From positions 80,807 through 144,806 of the forward strand of contig JAJYXQ010000023.1 of NCBI GenBank assembly GCA_021796385.1: a stretch of 64,000 nucleotides of DNA, in the 5' to 3' direction. Within the stretch, counting starts at the first letter, position 1; each line of letters starts with the position of its first letter. The notes beneath the pieces are model-generated. The model did not search any database, was not told the origin of the DNA, and saw only the letters and a list, made by a program, of their open reading frames with translations. The translations under genes were made by a program, and so were the position numbers. Shown here piece by piece: positions 41,532-50,030 of the stretch. Source of the stretch: Thermoplasmata archaeon. Its GTDB lineage: Archaea; Thermoplasmatota; Thermoplasmata; Lutacidiplasmatales; UBA184.

Positions 41532-44500
41532 ATGGTACCTCTGTCCGTGTCGCCCGTGGCTTTCCCAACCCCGACCCGAATCTACCTGGAATCCCGAACG
41601 CTCGGAGCGATCGGCCTTCTGCTCCTTCTCGTACTCGCCTCCACCTGGATTCCCGCTTCGCGGGGGACCATGGCCCCACCGCACCCACTCTCTCCGCTCG
41701 CCAACCCCTACTTCGAGGTCAACTACACCCTGGGTACACCGGTCAGCGGGAGCGGGTACGGGGATGCGTTCGACCCGGCAACGGGGGATTTCTACGTCGT
41801 GAACAGTTCGAATGCCGTCAAGGTCGTCAACGAATCGAAGTGGACCGCGGTTGGCAATCTCACCGTCACCTCCGGCAACTACGCTCACATTGCGATGGAC
41901 CCGGTGCACAGGCTCGGCTTCGTGAACGGAGGTGCCGCGCAGGACGTCACGATCTTCAACACCTCGACCCTGACCGTCGTAAGGACGCTCGTGGTCACCG
42001 GTGGCTCCGGCATTGCCGTCGATCCGCTGCATGAGGTGGTGATGTTCGACAATGGGAACGACATCACACTCTATGATTATGGGAGCGGGAGATTCCTTTA
42101 CAACATCACGGTCGGAACCGGCACGCTCACTTCCGCTCTCGCCTTCGATCCGGGGGCCGGGTGGATCGCCTTCCCCTACCAATCGGCGGGTCTCGGCGCC
42201 GTGCTCGGCATCGTGAACGAAACGACGCAACGATGGGTCACCAACGTGAGCATCTCGGGCACCCCGATCGGCATCGCCTACGACCCGGGCGGCGAGGACT
42301 TCGTGGTCGGGTGCGGCTCGCAGGTCTCCGTCGTGCAGCTTGTCCCCGCGTTCTCGGTCCAAAACTACACGATCCCATCCCCGGCACAGAACGCCGTCGG
42401 TGTCTCGATCATCAACGGCGGTGCGGACGAGGCCCTCCTATGGACCTACGAGAACGCAGGCGGGGCCACCCTCATCCCCTTCGACATCTCGCGCGGTGTG
42501 TTCCTGCCGCCCGTGCTCTATTCTTCGAATGCCTGGCCCGCGGCCATTGCGGTGGACCCGAGGTCCCTCGCCGCACTGGCCGTCGATCCGCTCACTGGTG
42601 ATCTTGCCCCCTACCTCCCTACCCTGACGGGCCGGCAAAGCGTGAGCTTCACCGAGACGGGGCTCTTGGGAGGGACCGACTGGTGCATGAGCCTGAACGC
42701 GACCTCCCAATGCTCGACCTCGACGGTCGTGTCGTACGACGAGAAGGCCGGATCGTACGCGTACACCGTGGGAGGGGTGACAGGCTACACGGTCACACCC
42801 ACGAGCGGCTCGGTATCCGTCTTGACCGCCCCCGTTAGCGTGAGCGTCACGTACACCCCGAAGTCCTCCCTCGACCATGCGGTCAATTTCACGGAGTCGG
42901 GGCTCCCGGCGGGCACCAACTGGTCGGTGACGTTCAATTGGGCGACCCGGTCCACCACGGGGACGACCGACACGTTCTCCGCCCCGAACGGTTCGTATGC
43001 CTATTCCGTGGGATCCGTGCCGGGCTACACGGCGAACCCGTCGAGCGGCGTGGTCACCGTCAAGGGGGCGGCCGTGGTCCAGACCATCACCTTCTCCGTC
43101 TTCTCGGGACCGAAGTACTGGGTCAACTTCACAGAGAGCGGGCTGCCCGCGGGCACTTTGTGGTCGATCGACCTCGGCGGCGCCAATTCCGCCTCGGCGA
43201 CCACCACGATCGCCTATTCCTTGGGCAACGGCACGTATTCGTTCACCGTGGGGACCGTGACGGGGTACCGTGAGACCCCATCCTCCGGGACCATCACCGT
43301 AGCGGGGAAACCCGTTTCCACCTTGGTCCAGTTTACTCCCATCGGCGTCACCACCTACAACATCTCCTACGTGGAGACGGGGCTCCCGGTGGGCACCACA
43401 TGGTCCGTCACACAGAACGGCTCGAAGCAATCGACCGCAATATCCACGATCGTGTTCATCGCCCCCAAGGGGTCGTACTTCTACACCATTCCCAACGTGG
43501 CCGGCTACGCCCCGGTTCCCTTCTCCGGGTACGCCAATGTCACCAATGGTAACGTGACGGTGCCGGTAACCTTCTCCCTCGTCGCCTCCAAATGGACCGT
43601 TTCGTTCAATGAGGTCGGTCTTGCTCCGGGCACGCCGTGGTGGGTCGTGCTTGCGGGCACCAACGTCACCTCCATCAACCCCACGGTCTCTTTCCTCGAA
43701 CCAAACGGGAACTATGCCTTCTCGGTAGGTGCGACTGGGTACACCCCCTTCCCCGCCGTGGGTTCGGTCTCCGTGGCGGGGGCGAACGTGACCCAGTCCA
43801 TCCAGTTCACCACCGCGACCCCGCCGACATTCTCGGTCACCTTTTCCGAGACCGGACTTTCCACCGGCACCAGCTGGGCGATCGCTCTTCAGGGAACCAC
43901 ACACTACGCGAGCGCCCCCTCCGCCGTGACGTTCCTTGAGCCGAACGCCACCTACACCTACAGCGTGCCCGGGGTGACGGGCTACTCGGCCAACCCCACG
44001 TCGGGAACGATCACCGTGAGCGGGCCGGGGGCCGGAGCGACCATCGCCTTCACCGTCCAAAGCGGAGGCGGGTTCCCTGTCACCTTTGACGAGACGGGAG
44101 TCCCTTCCGGGACGGCCTGGTGGGTCTGGGTCCATGGGTCCACCAACCAGACGTCCACCACCCCTTCGATGACCCTCGTCCTCACGAACGGGAACTACCA
44201 GTACTCCACCGGTTCCACACCATCGTACCAACCGAACCAGCCGAACGGGCAGTTCTCCGTGTCCGGGCAGGCGACCACGGTGTACATCACGTTCTTTGCG
44301 ATCCCCCCGGGTTCGTACCTTGTGGAGTTCCTCGAGACCGGCCTCCCCTCGGGCACGTCGTGGTCCGTGACCCTGGCCGGGATCACCCACACCTCGACTA
44401 CGGCCTCGGACGTCTTTTACGAGACCAATGGGAGCTGGTCGTACTCCCTCGGGACGGTCACCGGGTATCAGGGCAGTCCGAACCCGGGCACCGTGCATGT

Positions 44501-44687
44501 GGCCGGGTTTGGGCAAACCGTCTACATCACGTTCGCAACGGTCACCCATACGGTCGGTCAGACCACGGGTTCGGCCTCTCTTCTCACGGGCTGGGGCATG
44601 TACCTGCTGTGGGCCGTCGTGATCGCGGTGGCGGGGGTCGTGGCGGCCGTGGCGACCCGGCCTAAGCACCCGCCGATGGGCCCTTAG
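41532..44687 (+). CDS. Large ETGLPxGT-repeat surface protein with N-terminal beta-propeller
   Basis: 1051 residues. A signal/anchor segment (LGAIGLLLLLVLASTW) is followed by a YVTN-like propeller (e.g. VTIFNTSTLTVVRTLVVTGGSG, GIAVDPLHEVV), then eight ~80-residue beta repeats with the core FxETGLPxGTxW, and a C-terminal membrane helix (MYLLWAVVIAVAGVVAAVA) with a short tail. The repeat family is common in Thermoplasmatota surface proteins. TTTATAT at 41514-41520 is close to the ATG; a transcript starting ~26 bp downstream would begin after ATG 41532, leaving GTG 41547 as an alternative start. Likely adhesin or S-layer-associated. Confidence 0.88.
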   Translation: MVPLSVSPVAFPTPTRIYLESRTLGAIGLLLLLVLASTWIPASRGTMAPPHPLSPLANPYFEVNYTLGTPVSGSGYGDAFDPATGDFYVVNSSNAVKVVNESKWTAVGNLTVTSGNYAHIAMDPVHRLGFVNGGAAQDVTIFNTSTLTVVRTLVVTGGSGIAVDPLHEVVMFDNGNDITLYDYGSGRFLYNITVGTGTLTSALAFDPGAGWIAFPYQSAGLGAVLGIVNETTQRWVTNVSISGTPIGIAYDPGGEDFVVGCGSQVSVVQLVPAFSVQNYTIPSPAQNAVGVSIINGGADEALLWTYENAGGATLIPFDISRGVFLPPVLYSSNAWPAAIAVDPRSLAALAVDPLTGDLAPYLPTLTGRQSVSFTETGLLGGTDWCMSLNATSQCSTSTVVSYDEKAGSYAYTVGGVTGYTVTPTSGSVSVLTAPVSVSVTYTPKSSLDHAVNFTESGLPAGTNWSVTFNWATRSTTGTTDTFSAPNGSYAYSVGSVPGYTANPSSGVVTVKGAAVVQTITFSVFSGPKYWVNFTESGLPAGTLWSIDLGGANSASATTTIAYSLGNGTYSFTVGTVTGYRETPSSGTITVAGKPVSTLVQFTPIGVTTYNISYVETGLPVGTTWSVTQNGSKQSTAISTIVFIAPKGSYFYTIPNVAGYAPVPFSGYANVTNGNVTVPVTFSLVASKWTVSFNEVGLAPGTPWWVVLAGTNVTSINPTVSFLEPNGNYAFSVGATGYTPFPAVGSVSVAGANVTQSIQFTTATPPTFSVTFSETGLSTGTSWAIALQGTTHYASAPSAVTFLEPNATYTYSVPGVTGYSANPTSGTITVSGPGAGATIAFTVQSGGGFPVTFDETGVPSGTAWWVWVHGSTNQTSTTPSMTLVLTNGNYQYSTGSTPSYQPNQPNGQFSVSGQATTVYITFFAIPPGSYLVEFLETGLPSGTSWSVTLAGITHTSTTASDVFYETNGSWSYSLGTVTGYQGSPNPGTVHVAGFGQTVYITFATVTHTVGQTTGSASLLTGWGMYLLWAVVIAVAGVVAAVATRPKHPPMGP
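42638..44560 (+). repeat. Eight tandem ~240-bp (80-aa) ETGL repeats inside the surface-protein gene
   Basis: Copies begin near 42638, 42878, 43120, 43360, 43594, 43834, 44079 and 44318, each opening with a V/I-x-F-x-E-x-G-L-x-x-G-T-x-W motif. Spacing is 234-245 bp. The copies differ in sequence, so they are old duplications rather than recent slippage. Confidence 0.85.
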
Positions 44688-45330
44688 ACGACACCGCCAT
44701 CGATTCGAGGCGGGAGACGACGGTCTCGACCGCCCGCGTGTACGGCTCGAGGTCGAGCCCAGGGTACCCCGCGACCGCCTCGAGGGCCCCCTCTGCGAGC
44801 ATGGGTGGGATGCCCCGGTTGAGGAGCTCCTCCCGCCCCGGAGGGTCCGGCCGCCGGAGCGTCCGGCCGAGGACCAGCCGTTCGGTGGTCGCTTCCGCGA
44901 TATCCAGAAGATGCTCGACCGATCGGACCGGGTCCACCGGCACGATCGCTTCCGCCCGCACCGAGATGTACGAAACGCCCCGCTCGCTCACGAAGCAGTG
45001 CGTCTTGCCGATCACGAGGACCTCTTGCGGGGGCACCACTTGCGAAAGGTATGCGAGCGTGCGGGGATGGAAACTGCTCCCCGTGACAGTACACGACCCC
45101 GTGGGGTCTTCCACCCGGGCGCGCAGGAGCGGGTTCTCCCCGGCCATCCGGTCCACCCCGACGATCCGGCCCGAAAGGAGCACCCGGTTCATCGTGGCCC
45201 CCAACGGGCTGAGCAAGTATGACCGGCCCCGGTCCCCGGCGCCGCGCACCTCGACCCGGGAAGCATTGAGCTCGTGGGCGAAGACCCGCCATGCCACCTC
45301 TCGCTCTCGGAACTCACGAGACGGTGTCAC
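44662..45330 (-). CDS. RPA-associated OB-fold protein (Rpap)
   Basis: 222 residues. A central OB-fold follows the pattern RVLLSGRIVGVDRMAGENPLLRARVEDPTGSCTVTGSSFHP, with a conserved helix-rich C-terminal half (LLNRGIPPMLAEGALEAVAG). COG3390-type RPA-associated proteins are encoded next to replication protein A in many euryarchaea. The GTG start overlaps the RPA stop (GTGA, 45327-45330), so the pair is translationally coupled, as expected for subunits that bind each other and single-stranded DNA. Its 3' end overlaps the surface-protein gene by 26 bp in antisense. Confidence 0.85.
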   Translation of the reverse strand: MTPSREFREREVAWRVFAHELNASRVEVRGAGDRGRSYLLSPLGATMNRVLLSGRIVGVDRMAGENPLLRARVEDPTGSCTVTGSSFHPRTLAYLSQVVPPQEVLVIGKTHCFVSERGVSYISVRAEAIVPVDPVRSVEHLLDIAEATTERLVLGRTLRRPDPPGREELLNRGIPPMLAEGALEAVAGYPGLDLEPYTRAVETVVSRLESMAVSSKGPSAGA

Positions 45331-46220
45331 GGAAGGACCTCACGGGCGAGATGCCGTCGAAGCTCGGCCAGGCGCTTTGCCGGGAGCGCAGGCACCGGCT
45401 CATACGACTCGACAAGGAGGGTCGGGAACTCTCCGTTGAGAAGGCGCCCCTCCAGGCGGAAATAATGGCCCACGAGATGCGAATGCAACGTTTCCGATAG
45501 GACGGTGGAGGGTTGGGTACCGAGATCGGCATCCGAGATCGGGTGGCCCACGATGCGCTCCACATCCGGACGACGGATGCTCACCGTGACCGTTCCGGTG
45601 CCGTCATCGAGCACCGCCCGGAGGCGCAGGTCGATCTTGCCCTCGACCGTACCATGGGTCCCGCAGACGTTCGCCTGCAGCACGCGGGAACACTCGGGGC
45701 ACCGATGGACCACACCCGTGGAGGAAAGGAGCGAAGTGATCACACCGCTCACGCGCGCCGGGAAAGCGGGGGGGCCCCCCTTGACCTGCCATAGCGGCAT
45801 AGCGCGGTCCCCGCGCTCCCGCGCGGGCATCGGGACCTCCTCGGCCTTGAGCGGTTCGAAGCGGGTGTTCCGGGTGAGCCGGACCTCCGGGCGACCCTGC
45901 CAGTCGCGCACCTCGGCCCCGATGAAGCGGAACGTGCTCCCTGCCAACAAGAGATCGCGCTTCGGATCGTCCCACCAGGTGAAACGCACTTGGGCCGAGC
46001 CGTCCGACAAGAGACCGGAGAAGAGCACGACCTTCACGCCATCCTTGCGGCGCGAGACCTCGCGCCACTCCGACTCGACAACCCGGGCGCGGAAGGTGAC
46101 CGGGGAGGTGCCGGACCGGAGGTCGCCAAGGCGCGCGAGATGCTGTCCCTCCGAGGCCGTTCGCGCCCTCGAGAGCGCCGCACCGAGCGCCTCGCCATAA
46201 ACCTCCTGCCCCCCCGACAT
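45327..46220 (-). CDS. Single-stranded-DNA-binding replication protein A
   Basis: 297 residues from ATG 46220. Two OB folds are visible: residues ~35-120 (TFRARVVESEWREVSRRKDGVKVVLFSGLLSDGSAQVRFTWW) and a second beginning near 140, interrupted by a zinc knuckle C-P-E-C...C-G-T-H (FPARVSGVITSLLSSTGVVHRCPEC). Archaeal RPAs coat single-stranded DNA in replication and repair. It is coupled to the Rpap gene downstream. The region before the ATG shows no strong TATA box. Confidence 0.88.
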   Translation of the reverse strand: MSGGQEVYGEALGAALSRARTASEGQHLARLGDLRSGTSPVTFRARVVESEWREVSRRKDGVKVVLFSGLLSDGSAQVRFTWWDDPKRDLLLAGSTFRFIGAEVRDWQGRPEVRLTRNTRFEPLKAEEVPMPARERGDRAMPLWQVKGGPPAFPARVSGVITSLLSSTGVVHRCPECSRVLQANVCGTHGTVEGKIDLRLRAVLDDGTGTVTVSIRRPDVERIVGHPISDADLGTQPSTVLSETLHSHLVGHYFRLEGRLLNGEFPTLLVESYEPVPALPAKRLAELRRHLAREVLP

Positions 46221-46378
46221 CCGTGCGTTCCTTGTCCCCGCTTGCGCTCGCAATGAGGCCCGGGTAGATGAAGTTGTGCCCGCCGGGGCGACCGCAGGCT
46301 CTACGGCTCGGCACGGAAGGCCGATCTTATCCCCCGGTCGAAGAACCTAAAGGGGCGGAGGCGTCCCCTTCGGCAGGC

Positions 46379-47245
46379 ATGGCCAAGAACTTCGCCGAAC
46401 TCCTGGACCGGGCGCTCCTCGACCATCGCACCTTCCTGACCGTAGGGCTCGACCCCCGTCCGGGGGGGATCCCGGCAGGTGTCGGAGGGGAGGAGCTCGA
46501 GGCCCTGCGCGGGTTCCTCCTTGGGATCATCGAGGCCACCCGGGACTACTGTGTCGCCTTCAAGATGCAGCTCGCAAGCTACCTCGCCTTTGGCCCCGGC
46601 GGGATGGACCTCCTGGCCGAGGTCAGAGCCGTGGCGGCGCGGGACCGGATCACGATCCTGGACCTGAAGGCCTCCGACATTCCCTCCACGATGGAACTCT
46701 ATCGGAGCGCGGTCCTCGAACGCTGGGGGTTCGATGCCATGACGGTGAACCCGTACCTGGGCTGGGAGACCATCTCCGCCGCGCTCAAGGAGGATGCGAA
46801 GGGCCTGTTCGTCCTGCTGCACACTTCGAATGCCGGGGCGCAGGACTTCGAGGAGCGCACGGTCGACGGAGGCCAGCCGCTCTGGCGCACGATGATCCCG
46901 CGGCTGCGCGAGCTCTCGATGTCGGGGAACATCGGCGCCGTCGTGGGGGCCACGTTCCCGGAAGCCCTCACCGAGGCCCGCCAAGGACTGGGAACGTGTG
47001 TTCCGCTGCTGGTTCCCGGGGTCGGTCGGCAAGGGGGGTCCCTCGAGGACGTCCTTCGGTCCGGCCGGGGGGAATCCGGTGGCGCCTTGCTCATCAACGC
47101 CTCCCGCTCCATCCTGGAGGCCTCGCGCGGAAGCGATTGGAAAGAGGCCGCAGCGGCCGAGGCCGCGCACCTCACCCGCGCGATGCGCGATCTTCGGCCA
47201 GGTCCGACTGGAACAGCTTCTCCAGCTGGTCCACCACCACGCTGA
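46379..47245 (+). CDS. pyrF: Orotidine 5'-phosphate decarboxylase, type 2
   Basis: 288 residues from ATG 46379; a TATA-like acctaaagg (46346-46354) about 29 nt upstream supports it. The sequence has the type 2 layout: FLTVGLDPRP at the N-terminus, the catalytic block LDLKASDIPSTMELYRSAV with the active-site lysine and aspartate, VNPYLGWETI and GATFPEAL, LLVPGVGRQGG for phosphate binding. It makes UMP from OMP. The C-terminal ~25 codons overlap the end of the GT4 gene on the other strand by 74 bp. Confidence 0.93.
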   Translation: MAKNFAELLDRALLDHRTFLTVGLDPRPGGIPAGVGGEELEALRGFLLGIIEATRDYCVAFKMQLASYLAFGPGGMDLLAEVRAVAARDRITILDLKASDIPSTMELYRSAVLERWGFDAMTVNPYLGWETISAALKEDAKGLFVLLHTSNAGAQDFEERTVDGGQPLWRTMIPRLRELSMSGNIGAVVGATFPEALTEARQGLGTCVPLLVPGVGRQGGSLEDVLRSGRGESGGALLINASRSILEASRGSDWKEAAAAEAAHLTRAMRDLRPGPTGTASPAGPPPR

Positions 47246-48323
47246 CCCCGTATTTCCGCACGGCGTTCTCCCGGGCCTTCTGCCCCATTTCGAAGAGGAG
47301 CCCGGGGTCGCTTAGGATTGCCGAGAGCTTCTTTGCCAGGTCCTCGGGAATCAACGGCTCCGTGAGCAGCCCGTCCACCCCGTTCTCGACGACCTCGCGG
47401 ACCCCGGGCATGTCAGCCACGATCACCGGCCGGCCGCAGGCCATCGCATTGACGGCGGCGAGGCCGAACCCCTCCAGCCGGTTCTGTGAGGGGCTGGCGA
47501 CGACGGTGGCCAGGGCGTAATAGCGCGGGAGCTCGTCGTCGGGCACCCCCTGGGCGAACACCACCCGATGGGAGAGCCCAAGGTCCAGCGCCTCCTTCTG
47601 GAGGAGCGGAAGGTCCGGGCCTCCCCCCACGATGACGAGCAGAACGTCGGAAGGGAGCATCTCGACGGCGCGCAGGAGGTCGTCCACCCCTTTGTGGGGG
47701 ACGAGCCGCCCGACGAAGAGCACGATCCGTTTCCCCTCCGCCCCAAGACGGGAGCGCAGCTCCGGGTCCTCGGTCATCGGATGGAAATGATCCGTGTCGA
47801 CGAGCGACGGGATCACATGCGCGGAGATCCCGGTCAGGTACCGCGAAGTGCTCGCATAGCTCTCGGTGTGCACGATGACCCGGCGGGCCACGGCGAGGGT
47901 CTGGGGGAGGAACATCTTCTGGTAGAGCGCGGCCAGCAGCCCGCCGATCGGCCCTTCGAGATAGAGGTCGCAGTGATAGGTGAGATAGACCCGGTCCGAC
48001 CGACCCCGGAGCGCCCGCGCGGCGAAGTACGATGTGAGCGGCGGAGGATAGTGCAGATGCACGACGTCGAACGCCATCTTCTCGAGATACCCGCCGATGC
48101 GGAGGGTGAGCGGTGTGGCGAGCACCGTGCCGAGGATGGGGGTCCGGACGATCCGGTACCCTGCCGGGTCCCGCTCTTCGGTCGAGAGGGTTCGGTCGTG
48201 CAGGGACGTCAGCACCGTCACTTCGTGTCCCCTCCGAGCAAGCTCGGCCGCCACGAGCGCCACGTGGCTCTCTACCCCGCCCACGTGGGGCTTGAAGAAG
48301 GGGCAGACCTCTACAATCCGCAC
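47172..48323 (-). CDS. Family-4 glycosyltransferase (GT-B)
   Basis: 383 residues. The N-terminal PFFKPHVGGVESHVALVAAELARRGHEV motif and the C-terminal EGFGLAAVNAMACGRPVIV (E-x7-E-like sugar nucleotide site) plus VLFVGRLVPHKGVDDLL identify a retaining GT4 enzyme such as those making lipid- or surface-linked sugars. A TATA-like CTTATACG (48346-48353) is about 27 nt before the ATG, so a leaderless transcript is likely. Acceptor and donor unknown; it may contribute to the surface glycan or glycolipids. Confidence 0.92.
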   Translation of the reverse strand: MRIVEVCPFFKPHVGGVESHVALVAAELARRGHEVTVLTSLHDRTLSTEERDPAGYRIVRTPILGTVLATPLTLRIGGYLEKMAFDVVHLHYPPPLTSYFAARALRGRSDRVYLTYHCDLYLEGPIGGLLAALYQKMFLPQTLAVARRVIVHTESYASTSRYLTGISAHVIPSLVDTDHFHPMTEDPELRSRLGAEGKRIVLFVGRLVPHKGVDDLLRAVEMLPSDVLLVIVGGGPDLPLLQKEALDLGLSHRVVFAQGVPDDELPRYYALATVVASPSQNRLEGFGLAAVNAMACGRPVIVADMPGVREVVENGVDGLLTEPLIPEDLAKKLSAILSDPGLLFEMGQKARENAVRKYGVSVVVDQLEKLFQSDLAEDRASRG

Positions 48324-48377
48324 ATCCCGGCAAATCGTCCGAACGTATAAGAGGCTCCGTCTCCGGGAAACCGGCGG

Positions 48378-49049
48378 TCACGATTCCATCTTGGAGACGC
48401 GGACCACCGATGCGCCTAGGAGCACCGCCGCCACGACCGAGAGGGCGACCGGGAAAAGGGCGGTGAGATCGTGCTGCACGAGAAGGAAACCGGCGACCGC
48501 CACAGTGACGACACTGCCGAGGACGCCCACCACCAGTGCCTCGGATGCGCTGCGCGTGATCGTCGAGGCGGTGAACGTGACGCTGCCCAGGAAGAAGAGG
48601 AGCGAGAGCAGACCGAGGAAGAGATGGGTGGGAGCGAGGGGGATGAGGGCCGGGCCCGCCGTGGCCGGTACCAGGGCATCCGCCACGGGCCAAAGGAGTG
48701 CCGCACCGACGGCGAACGCTCCGAGCGATCCTCCGAAGACGACGGCCAGCCGCCCGGACAACATCGGCCCGCGCCTCTGAGGCAGCACCCACGCGACGAG
48801 GTGCGCCCGCCGCGAGAGTTCCTCGCCCAGCGACAGGGCTGCAAGGTCCAGCATGACCAAGCCCGCGAGACCCCCCGTGACAAAGAGCCCGAGGATGAGG
48901 GCGACGGCGTTCGAGGGGACCCGGAGGTACAGGAAGGCGATCCCGCTCCCGATCGGCCCGGCCACGGGTGGAATGAGCCAAAGGAAGATGCGCTGGGAGC
49001 GGAAGAGCCGGAGGATCTCCCAGCGGGCGTTCGCGACGAAGGCGCTCAT
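48378..49049 (-). CDS. ABC-2 type transporter permease
   Basis: 223 residues with six hydrophobic helices (e.g. IFLWLIPPVAGPIGSGIAF, AVALILGLFVTGGLAGLVMLDLAAL, LFLGLLSLLFFLGSVTFTAS, ALVVGVLGSVVTVAVAGFLLV). The start overlaps the stop of the ATPase upstream (ATGA, 49046-49049), so it is the membrane half of an ABC-2 exporter. Short for the family, which may mean it dimerises. Substrate unknown; neighbouring GT4 enzyme might link it to glycan or lipid export. Confidence 0.82.
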   Translation of the reverse strand: MSAFVANARWEILRLFRSQRIFLWLIPPVAGPIGSGIAFLYLRVPSNAVALILGLFVTGGLAGLVMLDLAALSLGEELSRRAHLVAWVLPQRRGPMLSGRLAVVFGGSLGAFAVGAALLWPVADALVPATAGPALIPLAPTHLFLGLLSLLFFLGSVTFTASTITRSASEALVVGVLGSVVTVAVAGFLLVQHDLTALFPVALSVVAAVLLGASVVRVSKMES

Positions 49050-49993
49050 GACTCTTCCCTTCCCACCCGCTCGAGGTACCGCTCCTCCAACCGGTTCCGT
49101 GCGCTCTCCGCGCTGACGATCGGGATCCCCCCCGTCACCAATCGCTGGATGAGGGCGCTCTGCGCTGCTTCGTCGCCCGTGAACCGGAGCGTGACCTCCC
49201 GTGCCTCACGCTGTTCGACCGCCACGTCGGGGCCGAGGATGGTCCCGACGGACTCTAAAGTCACCGGGGAAAGCGTCCGGACATGGAGGACGATGGTTCG
49301 CCCCCCGACTTCCCCTCCCACCCGGCCATCTACTGGTTCATCCCCCACGACCCGGCCGTTCCGGAGAAAGAGCACCCGATCGCACACTGCCTCGACATCC
49401 TCAAGGAGGTGCGTGGAGAAGAACAGGCTCACCCCATTCCGATGAAGGTCCTTTAGGAGAAGTCGAAGGTCCCGACGGGCGACAGGGTCTAGGCCCAGGG
49501 TAGGCTCGTCGAGGAGCAGGACCTCGGGGTCCCCGATCAGGGCTCCGGCGACCTGAAGCCGCCGGAGCCGCCCGGTGCTCAAGCTTCCCAAGGGATGGGA
49601 GAGGTCTTCCGCCACCCCGAGGGCCCGGGCCACACGCTCCACGGCGCGGCCCCGATCCAGCCGGGAGACCCCCTTGATCTCGGCCATGTATCCGAGCATG
49701 TCCTCGCCGGTGAGGTAGGGAAGGACCCCGGGGGTCTCGATGAGCAGCCCGAGGTGTGCGAGGGCGCGGCGGCGGTCGTGGGCGGGGTCTACCCCGCCCA
49801 CGGAAACGGTGCCGGCGTCCGGGTGCGCCAAACCCGAGATGATCCGGAGGGTAGTGGTCTTCCCCGCCCCGTTCGGGCCGAGGTAGCCCACGGCCTCGTT
49901 CCGGTGGAGGCCGAAGGACACCGATGCGAGCGCTTCTACCGTACCGTATCGCTTCTGGACGCCGTCGAGGGTGATGATCGGGTCTCCGGGCAC
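49046..49993 (-). CDS. ABC-2 type transporter ATP-binding protein
   Basis: 315 residues from GTG 49993; the longer open frame upstream is antisense shadow of mutY. Walker A GPNGAGKTTT, a signature reading SLSTGRLRRLQVAG (canonical LSGGQ replaced by LSTGR), Walker B VLLLDEPTLGLDPVARR and the STHLLEDVE switch histidine. The signature change is notable, since this position contacts ATP in the dimer. A C-terminal ~75-residue domain is typical of ABC-2 exporters (DrrA/NatA type). A TATA-like GGTAATC (50016-50023) lies about 25 nt upstream. Confidence 0.88.
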   Translation of the reverse strand: MPGDPIITLDGVQKRYGTVEALASVSFGLHRNEAVGYLGPNGAGKTTTLRIISGLAHPDAGTVSVGGVDPAHDRRRALAHLGLLIETPGVLPYLTGEDMLGYMAEIKGVSRLDRGRAVERVARALGVAEDLSHPLGSLSTGRLRRLQVAGALIGDPEVLLLDEPTLGLDPVARRDLRLLLKDLHRNGVSLFFSTHLLEDVEAVCDRVLFLRNGRVVGDEPVDGRVGGEVGGRTIVLHVRTLSPVTLESVGTILGPDVAVEQREAREVTLRFTGDEAAQSALIQRLVTGGIPIVSAESARNRLEERYLERVGREES

Positions 49994-50030
49994 GCGGGCA
50001 CGATGTTCCGGGAGGAGATTACCTCTTGGC

